From assembly GCA_949710005.1 (NCBI GenBank), contig OX453273.1:3650206-3714205 (forward strand): a DNA stretch of 64,000 nucleotides. The letters run 5' to 3'. Position 1 is the stretch's first letter. Each line of letters begins with the position of its first letter. The notes under the pieces were generated by a model. That model was not told the origin of the DNA. It searched no databases and saw only the letters and a list, made by a program, of their open reading frames with translations. Of this stretch, positions 11,347 through 24,000 are shown one piece after another. The position numbers and the translations under genes are program-made. The DNA is from Ricordea florida. Lineage: Eukaryota > Cnidaria > Anthozoa > Corallimorpharia > Ricordeidae.

Positions 11347-13495
11347 AAATCCACCGAGTGCAAGCGTCGTGTATCCTTTGGGATCCTTCTCACTAGCGTC
11401 ATCGTTGGCAAACCTTCTTTTCTACACAACTGTATATATGTATGTATATATATATAACTACAAGAAGGAGATATCAATTCTTACGCAGATTTTCACAAAA
11501 TTTCGTCTCGTGCTTCGTAAGCTTGATTCAAATATTTTCCTGTCCGGCCTGATCTGGTCGATTCTGCGTACTGGCTTCTCCTATTACCCTTGTTGCAAGC
11601 CATGCAACAAAGAAAGTTGAAGATTTTTTCCAAGGTTTTTTTTTTTAAATACAAGTTCCGCGTGGCCATTCTGGTAATTTCACGGGTCACATGACAGAAC
11701 GATACCGTACTTTAGAAAATACCAACTCAGCAACCTTGGCATTTTGATCAATCTACGTGGCTCTCCACCTCGGGATATTCAACACTGTCTACTTTCTAGG
11801 AGGTGAATATAGCTGGGGATTCTGGGTAATACTTGTGCAAGTCAGGTTTGGACCTTTTGGTTGCAGAAAATAATATGGCATTGAAGCAAAACTAAAATGG
11901 CCGCCGTCAATTCTGGCCTTACAGCTGACAGGAAATACATTATTAAGCAAAAAACGACCACGATGAGGACGTCGACCAGGAAGGAACCAAACGGCAACGC
12001 TAATAAATGAAACAATGCAACTGCATGTGCAGAAAACAACGTGAAGTAAGAATATTTCTCGAACCTTTGTGAGGGACATTTTAGTGTTGAACGGCAAAAT
12101 TTCCTTCCAAAATTCTGCCAGAAATTTGAACAGTAACAATTGAAGTATTTCACCATTCGAAAGGGGAAAAGAAGAAAAATCATCATGAAACGAGCCTGCT
12201 GCCAACCGCACAATAGGTAGGCAATTATTGTGGTGTCCTTGGCGTCGTCGTCGTGTTAGCTTAGGCTTCCTGCTGAGGTTGTTTCATTGGTATACATTAA
12301 AACTAGTGATTTCAATGTGAAAGTGAGTGCTGACAAGAAGTACGGTTGCTAGTGGAATGGAGCCCATGGCAAGTGTTGCGTGGTGTAGTTTTGCTTTAGT
12401 AATTATGGTTTGCGAGTGACATCGACCCGAAGATTTTGTTACCATTAGGTAGATCTGTTTTAGGAATGTGTCCGAGTATCGCGCAATTTTGTAAAGGAAG
12501 TAGCGAAGTGTAGAAAGTATGAAGGGTGCAAGATACTGTTGCAAAGTAATATGAAACAGCAACATCAATAATAGAAAACAAAGAACTATTCAATTTATTT
12601 ATGATGACATTTTTCCCCAAAAACTGCAACCTAAACGGATTTACATTTAACGATCCGTGAAGACGTTTTCCGCCTCGGAAATAGATACTGTACGTCACCA
12701 CAACTGTTGTCGAAAACTTTGCCGGTGTTTTTGAAGAACATTTTGATACAGACATGGACAATTTTTCAGCACCTAGAGACTCAAAGGCCGAATATTTTGC
12801 CAGAATAGACGAACAATATTTCGACTCAAAGGTCAAACGTTGTAACTCACCGGGCGACAAACTATCCCGAGGGGGGTACTAAAAAATTTAATACGGGGAG
12901 GCTCCGCCCTGAGGTCCAGGCTCATTTTGGGCAGAAAAGATTTGCTGGAATCTCCGGTTGGGGGAGACAGTATCCAAACAAGGTCACTTGGCTTATAAAA
13001 CTATATTTATTATATTCTGAGTCTAGAGTTGTTCTCGCGATCACAGGTAGAAAGGAAATCCTCGGCTAACTATGAGGTACAAAGCTGATGTCAATCACGT
13101 CTCGTCACACAATCAAGAAAACACCTGGCCCAGTCCCCGACACTCTCTCCCATGTACGCTTTTGGAAGGGGGCACATGTCATTCTTAAACTGGGCAGAAA
13201 TAAAACAAAACGGAGATCAATTCTCAGCGTCCCTTAAGATAAACGACACTAAAATCACCTACGGCTAATGCTTGCCATTCAATGTCTTAGTACACAACGA
13301 ATCAACAGTATATGGCATGTAATGTTCTGCTTGCACAACGATTCAGCTTGAAGGCGTGCTTCGGCTGCAACAGCTGCGTCCCTCCTTGGTCTCCCGTTAA
13401 ACTCGGGAGCTTCTGGGTTCAGCACATTATTCGGCCTTGTGACACTCGTAAGGTCCTAAGGGTAGAGTTGTAGGATTGGACGCTGCCTTTGCTCG
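11347..13495. other. No confident gene; probable old repeats
   Basis: Contains a short AT microsatellite near 11430-11456. Open frames on the minus strand between 11789 and 12860 show no recognisable domain and no repeat-free conservation I can judge. 12860-13495 may include LTR or untranslated parts of the BEL/Pao relic at 13496-14906, but no LTR pair was identified. Confidence 0.4.
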
Positions 13496-14906
13496 TTAAC
13501 GAACTTTCGCACCTCTAACAATTCCTTCTCTCCCGTTAATAAGGGCGCCTACAATTCCCAGTTTCCGATAATTCCTACTCTTGGTCTCGTCTTGAATGGT
13601 CACAACATCGACAATGTTGGGGTGTGATGTTTTCTCGCCTTCTGCTCTTCTGTGTTGTTCCCTTAGGCTACCCACGTACTCTCGAATCCATCGATTCCAC
13701 AACACGTTTTTTTTCATTTTGACAAGTATCTGGCTCTCTTGCGTAGGTATTTATCAGGAACATAGTGTGATCAGGGAGATGACTCGGGTTGAAGTGCAGC
13801 ATGGAGTTTGGGGTTAAAACTGGCAGCTGGACGTCATCCTTTAGGATAATTCAAGAGTCGGTTGTCTAAAGCGGCTTCCATATCTAACACGACTTCTTCC
13901 AACTCCGGGAATCGCAGCTTCCCGTTGCCGATTGCCAATTAGACTTTTAAACTGGCCTCCCCACCATGGGGCACGACTAAGATTAAATTTCCACTTGATG
14001 GAGTTTTCAGCAACGAACGTATGATACTTCTCGTCTATATGCACCGTTTGCAACCATTTCGTAGCAGCTTGGAAGGTAGATCCGTTGTCAGAGTATATGA
14101 TTTATGGTCTTCCCCTTCGAGCTATGAACCGTTTGAGGCTTGCTAAGAATTCTGAGGTTTGCAAGGACGACAGTGAATCAAGGTGAACTGAGCATGCTCC
14201 GGTAAAGCTGCCAGCACACTGCACCAAACATGCCTCTCCTTTCTTCTCTGGACTTTGCTGGTATCGGATTGGTCCCGCGAAGTCCACTCCTACTATTTGG
14301 AAAGGCGTAGATTAAGAACCTTGCGTTGTGGTTATTGGTAAACTGCCTGGAGGAGGTACTTCGTGTGCCTCGTCTCGAAATTTCTTGCAATCATTACAGC
14401 TTCCTCAAAGCTTCTTTAAAAGACAACGTAGTCATGGCACCCAGAATTTTTCTCGCACCTTCGCCATAGTTAGCCAGTTAGCCAGTTAGCCAGTTAAGCA
14501 TTCGCCCGCGGCATTAATAGACTTGTTGACTGTTAAGTTGGAGGTTCAGTTGAAACTGGTGAGTTTGAAAACTAGGATTCTGTAGAGCTAAATGCTGGGG
14601 TCGATTCACCCATCACAGGTTCTGTGACTCAGTCTCTTCAGTGCTGATTGGTTCGGTTGTTCTGCCGTATTCTCTTTTCGACTTGCAGTTCTTCAGAAAT
14701 CGCTGAATCCATGCGCCGATGCGTAAGGCTCTAGGCAATGGATGTATGTTAAGTAGGTTGTCAAAGGCATCACAGGTTGATTTACTGACTGCGAAGGCCT
14801 CTTGTTTCATCTTAGCTTCGGCCATTACTTCGGGTGTTGGATATGTGATTACATCAGGCGGCCATATTGATGGGTCGGGCAGCCAAGTTGGGCCTTGTTT
14901 TTCCAC
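13496..14906 (-). pseudogene. Decayed BEL/Pao retrotransposon pol fragment
   Basis: Read on the minus strand, 14906 to 13496 gives BEL/Pao pol pieces in the expected order but in shifting frames. First comes the region between RNase H and integrase (14613-14906, with WLPDPSIWPPD and ALRIGAWIQRF). Next is the integrase core (14102-14287 with MDFAGPIRY and FIARRGRP; 13841-14053 with WKFNLSRAPWWGGQFKSLIG). Last is the C-terminal DUF5641-type domain (13496-13717, WNRWIREYVGSLREQH and GREGIVRGAKVR). Several frameshifts separate them. Gag, protease and reverse transcriptase are absent. It belongs to a different lineage from the intact element at 36336-42921. Confidence 0.8.
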
Positions 14907-15205
14907 AGAGTGCTGTTTTCAGCATTCCCCCCTCTACTGCCAATATCAGCTGAGTACGGCCAATCGCACATGGCTGAATGCCTTTTCTACTTAAGAGCAA
15001 TTTATGCGCTATTGTTGTCAGTAGAAAAGGTGAATATTGCCATGTTCCAAGTTAAATCATACTCCAAGGTAGGTAACTGATTTTTGGCTCGAAATCATAG
15101 TTTTGTATGCGTTTGCGAACGTTTTATCGGCGAGTGACTCGATCGCTTGCTGCCGTCGCCATTTCTGGTTTCCTGTTGTTTTTGATGTTGGTTTTTCTAT
15201 GTCCT

Positions 15206-15214
15206 ATATTTGCT
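15206..15214. repeat. Target-site duplication (left), MULE-like element
   Basis: ATATTTGCT directly precedes the left terminal repeat and recurs at 16636-16644. Confidence 0.85.
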
Positions 15215-15488
15215 GAGTGTAGCTAAATGTCGTGGGTCGTGAGTCGTGGGTAGAAGTCGTGGGTCGTGGGTGTGGGTCGTGGGTCGTGGGTGTGGGTAAA
15301 TGTCGTGGGTAAAAAAAAAGTAAAGAAATAATAAAATGAAAATGAAATAAACAGAAAGAAAAATGATAAAATTCATTAAACGAAATCTCCGCGTATACAC
15401 CAGTACCATTCCCCTTTCCCGCGGTCAGCAAAGCAAATAAGCGAATCCTTAAGTACAATACAGCAAAAATGTTGTACACGAAACAAAA
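15215..15488. repeat. Left terminal inverted repeat of the MULE-like element
   Basis: About 274 bp, mirrored at 16351-16635. The outer 95 bp are runs of TCGTGGG and GTGTGGG separated by TAGAAG or TAAATG. Confidence 0.85.
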
Positions 15489-16350
15489 CAAAAAAGAATC
15501 GAGAAAATTAAATTTCCGTACGGGGGTCATTTTCTCTCAAATACTTCGTATTTTCAAACCGCCCTGTTTCAATTATTAAAAAAAACTTGCAAAATTTATG
15601 AGCAAAGTCACTGATTTGCAAGTGTAAAAGTCATACGGCTATAAAAAAGAAAATAAAAATAAAACTCTTTCGGTTTCTGGCAATCATATTCACAGCTTCG
15701 CCTTAATTAACTTGAAAGGTTATTGAGCATGAAGTTGGTTTCTTCGTTTGCTAAGAGACCTAAAACTTCTTTAAGAAAGTATTCTGTCCAAAAATATGAA
15801 ACAGCTCAAAATCGTCCTTTTTTTTCCCGTCATTGCGTTTTCCGATCTTCCCCTCCCCTTTCCCACAGTGATCGCATTCCATCGTGTTAACAAATCTCCG
15901 CTGATCATTGGAATCGTTACAGATGAGAATCCACCAGTTTCTTGTAACAGATTATCGTCAGAACTGTCTGTGCATCTGTCTTTGTGACTTGACTATTATG
16001 CGGAAAGAGGAAAGATAAAGGCCTATTATTAACTGATAAATCAGAATAATGAAACTCTATGAGATAGTTACCTTCACCGACTCCTTGATCGCCCTTTTTA
16101 CCGCTTCTTCTTCATCCTCCTCCTGATAACGCCTCAGCCACGTGGGACTCGGGTCCCCTTTTAAAACATCAGTATATAAACGACCTGTTGCCACAACGTC
16201 CTTTCCAGGGTTTTTATCCATACCTGAGAGATCACCGGATTCACCGCGAATCGTAAACGAATCAGACGTGAAATAGTCGAAAAGCGCAGTATGCAGGAAA
16301 CAGCTCTGACTCGCTGGAAACTGCTCACTAAATCTTTACTCGATCTACAA

Positions 16351-16635
16351 TTTTGTTTCGTGTACAACATTTTTGCTGTATTGTACTTAAGGATTCGCTT
16401 ATTTGCTTTGCTGACCGCGGGAAAGGGGAATGGTACTGGTGTATACGCGGAGATTTCGTTTAATGAATTTTATCATTTTTCTTTCTGTTTATTTATTTCA
16501 TTTTTATTTTATTTTTTCTTTACTTTTTTTTTACCCACGACATTTACCCACACCCACGACCCACGACCCACGACCCACACCCACGAACCACGACTTCTAC
16601 CCACGGCCCACGACCCACGACATTTAGCTACACTC
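16351..16635. repeat. Right terminal inverted repeat of the MULE-like element
   Basis: About 285 bp, the reverse complement of 15215-15488, with slightly different numbers of the CCCACGA unit. It ends AGCTACACTC and is followed by the TSD copy at 16636-16644. Confidence 0.85.
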
Positions 16636-16644
16636 ATATTTGCT

Positions 16645-17667
16645 TGATTACAGGGACAGAGATTGGCAAAACCAACACTGATAAATAATATGAAATGACG
16701 TCAGAAACCGTAATCTGACCCGTGGCCCTTGAGGGCGAAGGGTTTAATTTTTCAAGTATCACCCAACTAGTCGGACAGAAAAGGCAATAATAAAGTTAGC
16801 AAATGCCAGTTGAAGAAATAAGTATTTGGGAATAAAACGAAAGAAAGCATCATGAATTTCGCTACTCTAGGTCCAGTAGCGTAGCCAATCAGATTGCAGT
16901 GCGTATTGGGTGATACTTATCATTGATTGCTTTGGGTAAGAGTACTATACATGGATTTCAGTCCCCTCTCGGTCGAGGGGCTAACCCAATGGCATCTAAT
17001 GCATACCCTGACCATAGTGCCCTCTACTAACTATGCCCTGACTGACCGGATCTTTTTAAAATCCCTAGCTGGGATGCACTTCACCAAACTGTCTCTAGCG
17101 ATATCTGTGTCTGGTAACAGAGAAAATCACTGTGCAGAATAAGATCTTTCATTCTCCAATACCAGGAGCATCTGGCTACATTTTTTGTAGCAGTTCATAA
17201 GGCCCGTAGAGTAAGAGACGATGGCGATCTCGGAAAAGGCAGGTGTCGCAATTTGTATGTCCAATGGTATGTCACACTGGTGCACGGAGAGAGGCTAGAG
17301 CTAGATTTTCCGTACAATCACATACTTAATTGTACATGCAAAGTTGTGGAAGTAAATTTGCATGTACGTTATTCAACACGGCACAGCTACAGTATAAGTT
17401 CAAACGGAAATCTAGACCACAAGAGGCCCGGTAACGTATCGGGCCCGGGAATCCATTTTATGATCACAATATTCACAATAAGAGTAACAATTTTGTTGCT
17501 TTTGAAGTTAGGCAACCCAGCTCGCACGTTTAGCTGGTTTGTATGCTAAGAACTACAACAACATAAAACTCTAAAAATGGAGCTTCGGTAAAGTAGCGGG
17601 ACTTTCAGTTCCAGAAACGAGCCCAGGGTTAGCTGGCTGAAACCGCCCAAGGTCCCAAAATACGGCA
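16645..17667. other. No gene recognised
   Basis: No supported exon or repeat. A missing first exon of BHMT copy 2 could lie here, but I found no start codon followed by a donor in the required phase 0. Confidence 0.4.
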
Positions 17668-17788
17668 AGGTCCATACTTCATTATGCATGCAGCAGATGA
17701 ATTGTTTAGGATAATACACATGTAAACATTTCTTGTTATTGCAGAATGAAACAGTATGGCTACAGCATGCATAATGAAGTAGGGACCT
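17668..17788. mobile_element. Small MITE, copy 1
   Basis: Arms AGGTCCATACTTCATTATGC and its near complement (ending AAGTAGGGACCT) bracket about 75 bp. A related copy lies at 18172-18330, on the other side of a BHMT exon. No clear target duplication. Confidence 0.6.
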
Positions 17789-17920
17789 GTGCGGAAATCA
17801 TTCCCAAAATTGCGCATGAGGACTGCAAGTATCAGTCGCAGAGTATTTTCAAATTCATCTGGGCTTGTAGTATAATATTCAATCCATCTCATGCTTTAGT
17901 TTTCTTTGTTATGCTTTCAG

Positions 17921-18056
17921 CTTAGTATTTTGGACAGACTGCATGCGGGTGAGGTTCTTGTAGGAGATGGTGGCATGTCCTACGCTTTGGAGAAACGGGG
18001 TTATGTCAAAGCAGGCGTATGGACTCCAGAAGCTACTGTAGAACACCCTGAAGCTG
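17921..18056 (+). CDS. BHMT copy 2, N-terminal barrel exon
   Basis: Encodes [20 protein letters not shown] through VEHPEA. Acceptor GCTTTCAG, donor G|GTAAAC. 136 nt, as in copy 1, but clearly diverged in sequence. The next exon is 17.3 kb away because of the Polinton. Confidence 0.9.
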
Positions 18057-21000
18057 GTAAACTATTATGGCTAGAGCAATCAACTAGACAATATTAAAAA
18101 ATTCAATGCATGAACATAATAAATTGATAAAATACGATTATGTCACTGTTAATAATTATAGTTCACCACTAAATTTTCGGTAAGATTTCCTCACAGGTCC
18201 CTACTTCATTATGCATGTTGTAGTTGAATTGTCTTGGGAAGTGCACATGCAAACATTTCTGAGAATGAAACCATACGGCTACAGAATGCATAATGAAGTA
18301 GGGACCTATGAGGAAATCTTACCAAATTTTCTCCAATTTTTATTGGTTTAAATTGATCATGTGACGTGATAGTGTTTGTCCTTGGAGAGACGCTATCAGC
18401 CCATAGTGCTCTTGTGAGGAAAATGCCGGGAAAGACAGTACTTGTCCATGAAAATGGGAATTTTCTGACAGTTATATTGTATTTTTTAGCCAATGCATGT
18501 TGCGAATTATTGAGATTTCAGGCTGTGTGCATGGATAAATATTTGGTTGATCTGCATTTAGTGGGTTTTGACTGTTTTTCAAGTGGTGCATGGAAGAAAA
18601 TGTAGTGGTGAACAACAAAGACAATAGAGTGTTTATGTCTTGGAACTATTTTTTGGAACTATTTTTTAGCCCATGCAGGTTTGCAAATTATTGAGATAGC
18701 AGACTGTGTGTATGGATGAATATTTAATAGACCTGCATTTAGTGGCTTTTGACTGTTTTTCAACTGGCACATGGAAGAAAATTTAGTGGTGAACAATTAA
18801 GACAATAGAGTGTTTGTTTCTCGGAACTATGGGTCTTGATAGTTGGTCTTGGAAATTTGATGTACTTAAAACTAGCGTATTAATGCCCTCAAAGCTTCCC
18901 TTCTCAGGCAGATATTTGTTTCAAGAACATCAAATTTCCGTGGGGCAACTATCAGCCAATAGTTCCTCCACAGAAACCCTTTCTTGTTTAAATAGTTCCT
19001 TGAAAGAAACATTCTATTGTTTAAATAATGAATTAACCGTATTTAGTTGATTACAAAATTTGGAGTGATTTATGTTTAATATTTGGGAACATGACTGTGG
19101 TAACTACTTCAATGGCTATTAGATTAAGAGAGGGGGAAAAATACGGCACTGGGACAATAAATTTAATCAGGATTTAATCAGAATTTAATCAGAAATTATT
19201 AAACGAATTAAAAATAATATCAGAAAATATATCAAGGATTTAATCAAGGATTTTGTTATGATTAATAAAATATACCCCTAGGACAATAAATTTAATCAGA
19301 AATTAATCAGAAAATTTATCAAGATTATAAAAATAAAAAAATAAAAAAAATTGAAAAAGCTATTTAAAGATAAGAAAATATTTTGTAAAATGGAACAACA
19401 ACTAAATAGATTATATTTGGTACAATTGAAAAAAATTGCAAAAGAGTTGAAAATTAAAGGACGATCAAGAATGAATAAACCAGATTTAATTAAAACGTTT
19501 ACGAAATTTTCAGATGAGGAGATTATTAATCTAATTCAAAAAAATAATATCAATAATTATATTTGTATTCATGGAAAGTATAAATATAATTGTAAGGAAT
19601 GTGGAGCACCCAAAATATGTGAACATAACAAAATTAAGTATTATTGTAAAGAGTGTAAAGGATCACAATTTTGTATACACAACAGACAGAGAACACATTG
19701 TAAAGATTGTGGAGGATCTCAAATATGTGAACACAAAAAACAGAGAACACATTGTAAAGATTGTGGAGGATCTCAAATATGTGAACACAAAAAACAAAAG
19801 GCAAGTTGTAAAGAATGTCGAATTGAAAAAATTGAAAAATTGAAAAATGAATTATGATTTAAAGATATAAAATATAAAATAACAAAAGATGGAAATTAAA
19901 AATATAGATTATCTTAATGAAAACGGAATTATTGAGTTGAAATATCTTAATGAAAAAAGACTTTGTGTTAATGATTTTATGAAGTTTATAAAGTCAGATT
20001 TAAAACAAACTATCGCAAAAAATATTGGTTTTATTGATGAAAAAAATGAAGTGATTTATTTTGAAATTTTGTATACTGATAAGAATGGTGAAGAGGATTC
20101 TTTTGATTTTTCTGATAATATAAAAAATTTTAATGTAGATGTTATATGCACTGATGATTTTGCTAAAGATTTATTAGATTTTATTAATAAAAGGTATTAT
20201 CTTTATGGTGGTGGTATTTATTATTATGATGATGATATTGTTGATTATGGTGATGATCATTATAATATTAATAATTTTATTATTGATTCATTTTATGTCA
20301 CCATATACGTGGATGCTTATAAGATATCACATAAAAAGAAATTTTACAAAGACTTATATGATGATCTGATGTTTGTAGCATGGCAACCAAGTAGGTATTT
20401 AGAATGGTGTGTTGATATTGATGAGTTAAAGTTTTTGAAAGAGCTTTGGGGAGAGTATTAAGTTATATAACGCTTATCTGTGTTATATAACATAACAAAA
20501 GACCTGAAGGACCAGCTACGCTGAAATTTATCTAAATCTTAAACTTAAAGTTATGGGAGAACCCTTCAGATCAAGTTTTTTCCATTCATTGTCTAATATA
20601 CTTAAATCGAAGTGATTTATGACGCTCTCATATTTTCGAACTGGAATTGTTGGATAATCCTTTGAGGGTATGTTTGCAAGTAGGTGTGATGGCGATAGTT
20701 TCACAAGTTCTCCATATTTGGTGTTATTCATATATGAAGACTTATTATCCACTATACTACACATAAGTCTCAGCGGTTCCTTAATCCGTATATTTATGGG
20801 GTACAATTCGCCTGGATTTATGACTTCAGGCACCCCTAAACCAACCGCCAACCCTCTCGTAAATTTAATGTTGAAGTTCTTATTTGAATATAGATAGTCA
20901 ACAGTATCAGTCTCAATTATTGTTATCTTTGCTCTATCAGGATCATTAAGAAAGATCGATTGAATATCACGAAGCGAATATGTACCCGGTTGAATTATTA

Positions 21001-24000
21001 TGAAGCCCCGATTCTTATCATTGAACAATATCTGTTGATCCTTGAAATTAATCAATCTTTTAGTTTTTATATTACAATCCAGGAGTTGTATCTCCTGAAG
21101 ATTTTTAAGTGGAGGATCCAAATACACCCTAGTTTCAGACTCATACATGGTTATGCTCAACATTTTGTTTTGATTACACCATATTCATCTTTAAATTTCT
21201 ATAATCAAAACATTAACAAAAAAAATTTGCATTGACGTAATCACATTCCTGAGCGACGTTAGAAACCGACCTTTTTAAAGTAAACATAAAATCTACTTGT
21301 CAACTTCAAATCTACTTTACATTTTGCTTGTTGCTATGTCGTAAAAGTATGCAATCTATTGTTCTACACGTGAACACTAATTTACAAACAATCATAATCA
21401 CGTGAAATACTCATGAACTACCGAAATAGATACCACGCAAATCCACCAGCTACAACTATGAATGTTAATATACGCACTTCGTGCTCGCTTCGCGCATTGT
21501 TTTCATGTTGTGTGGTCACGTACTTACCTTCGGTCAGAGTTGAGGGTTTTGGTTTCCCTCCGGGGTTTTCCTTTGGTTTCGCTTCATTTTGTAAAGGTTT
21601 TGGATTACCTACGGGGTTTTTCTTTGTCTCAGCTATATCAGCGAAGCTGCCCTCGCCTGGAAGGCGGATATGAGGTAACTTTACCTTTGAAGATCCCATG
21701 TTGTGACTTATTCCAACCTGTTTTGCTTCAGTGTTTAGTGAATTATTCACTCCAAAATTCATATCGCTACTAGCTTTCATAAGTTTGTTATTAAAACCAG
21801 TCACGCTTTCGGTGTTGATTATCATATTACTCGGCATTAACCATACACCGGGAGCAATAGCTAAATCAAGCCGTAATTTCGCTTCCTGAACAGCTAATTG
21901 ATACCTTTGGATAGAACTAGAAATATCATTCTCAATAACACTACTTTCAAATAAAGCCAAGAATTCTTGTTGAGTCTCTACAGCTCCACCACCATTACCA
22001 TAAATTGAGTTTCTAGTGTTGACTTGCGCCCCCAATATACAGTAAACAAAAGCTTCAGCAGATCGATTCAATCTACCAAGTCCAGCTTTAGTGAGTCCAT
22101 GCCCACTTGTTGGGATAAACCAACCATATTTGAAATCAGCAAAGTCATCATTACGAATGAATGAGATTAGATCACCTTTTTCTTTCTTACCACCCTCATC
22201 AGCAAATTTACCACCTTCACCAGGCCATTGATCTGCTTCATGATCATAATTCCTTATAATATGTACATTTTGATATCCCCCTCCTTTTCCATGATATCCT
22301 GCACCATAATCAAGGAATATATCTCCCAATCCGTCGTTTCTACCCCCTTTCCATCTAAAGTCTGAGTTTTTTGATATGCTAAATTCTGCACACAAACGTT
22401 GATATGCTACTTTACTATAGGGATTATTATTTATTACAAAAGGTTGCTCATCAGGTAAGGGAAGGCTCAATTCATATAATATCCGTCTTATTGTGAAATA
22501 TATATGAAACTTAATGAAGCTGTTCACTACTTTAGGATAATTTAGACTTTCAAAAGGACTAATCCCACAACCAGATGTTGCGCACCAAACTGCAAAGTTA
22601 AGTTGTTGAGGCCAATAATTCATATCGGGTCCGTTCAACCATTTTCTACTCTGCTTTCCAAATTTGAAAGTCACAACTTGATTGGTAAAAACATCACGCA
22701 TCTTTGCTGTAAATTTTTTAGTATTTGACACGTATATATCCAGTGAGGTTAGCATTTTTGTTATATCGCTTGTAAAGTCATCAAAATCAATTGCAGGTAT
22801 AGGATAGCTTCGATTAGTCATAGTTAAACTCTTTGGGAATGAACTCAATTCATGATCATCCAACCCTAAATCTTTCCATAAAAGTCTTTTCATATGAGGT
22901 GATAGGTCATCAGTCCACGTTTTTCCAGTAGGATCATCATTTGACATTATTGTTGTACCATCAACTTTCCACTTAATGTAACCTCCATACGGATCAGACA
23001 CAAATATAAATTGGTCACGATCAGCCCTTGGATACATATTTCTGAAATCATTGTATAATCCCATCTTATTATTTACCTTGATAATAGGATGCTTTTAAAT
23101 CAATACCGTTCTTTTCTAATACCAGCAAAACAATTAAATCCCACATCAGTTCTTTCATATGAAATTTTCAGTGTTCTCGACCGGTTAGATCCTTTAATAT
23201 TTCCGCTCGAACCTCTGTTCTTATCTGATTCATATTTAAGTTTTTTTCTGTATCTTTCCTGGTTTTTTGACGGATTTCTTGTTTTAGTTTTTCAAACTTT
23301 TCCACCTCTGATAAAATTAGAGAAAATTCTTGGTCTGATATTGCATTATCTTTCAGTGCTTTTGAAACTAAGTCGTGAATGGTGTTTACTTTTGCTTTTG
23401 CTAGAGAAACTGTTTGTTCATGTTTACTAACTTTATGTGAAAGTCTTTTTGATGCCACACCACATCCAACTGATATTCCCCCACAAATACCACCCACCGC
23501 TCCTAATGGGATACCAACAGCAGCACCAAAACCAGTAAGGGAGGTTCCAAGTCCACTTGCAGATAGGATAACTGAAAAAACTCCACTACCAACACTGATT
23601 TTTGTAAATATTCCCCTCGCTCTATTGTATTTTTTCCTAACATCCTCGTAATGTTTAATTTCCTTTTGAAGATTATTTAATACTTCACATGACTTTTGTA
23701 GTCTGAAATTATTTGGATCGCCATTCATAGGTAATCGTCCGGAGGACGGGCCCGGCTGAGCCGGAATTTGTGGATAAATCGAGCTTTGCTTGGGACCGGC
23801 TACGCCGTAAATTCTATTGTAGTCTTCCATATTGTATTTTACTGATCAACACGATATCTTTAAATTGATACGAACAGATTTGTTACCGTCTCTTCTTTTT
23901 AAACTGTGTTCCTCCCTTCAGTTGGTCCACAAAATATAGAACCACAGCCATTATCAACAACCATGCGTTCTTTCCCAAAAATCCAATAACCTCACCTGCT

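Larger units (their letters stand above)
15215..16635. mobile_element. Non-autonomous MULE-like DNA transposon, 1421 bp, 9-bp TSD
   Basis: Long terminal inverted repeats, left 15215-15488 and right 16351-16635, begin GAGTGTAGCTAAATGTCGTG. Each has an outer block of tandem TCGTGGG/GTGTGGG units and an inner unique block. A 9-bp direct duplication, ATATTTGCT, flanks both sides. Long TIRs with a 9-bp TSD are typical of the Mutator-like superfamily. The 860-bp interior has only short unrelated open frames, so transposase must come from elsewhere. Confidence 0.8.

Noticed and set aside
11789-12860. Minus-strand frames of 94-154 codons
   Set aside because: No domain, no splice-supported structure and overlapping alternatives in several frames; treated as chance.
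15215-15310. TCGTGGG array as interstitial telomere repeat
   Set aside because: The unit does not match the metazoan TTAGGG repeat and occurs symmetrically in both TIRs.
15197-16647. Frames of about 108-118 codons at both ends of the MULE-like element
   Set aside because: They are mirror-image translations of the two TIRs, and the interior lacks a transposase.
17221-17260. ATGGCGATCTCGGAAAAGGC as the first exon of BHMT copy 2
   Set aside because: The plausible donor after it leaves phase 1, while the next exon needs phase 0.
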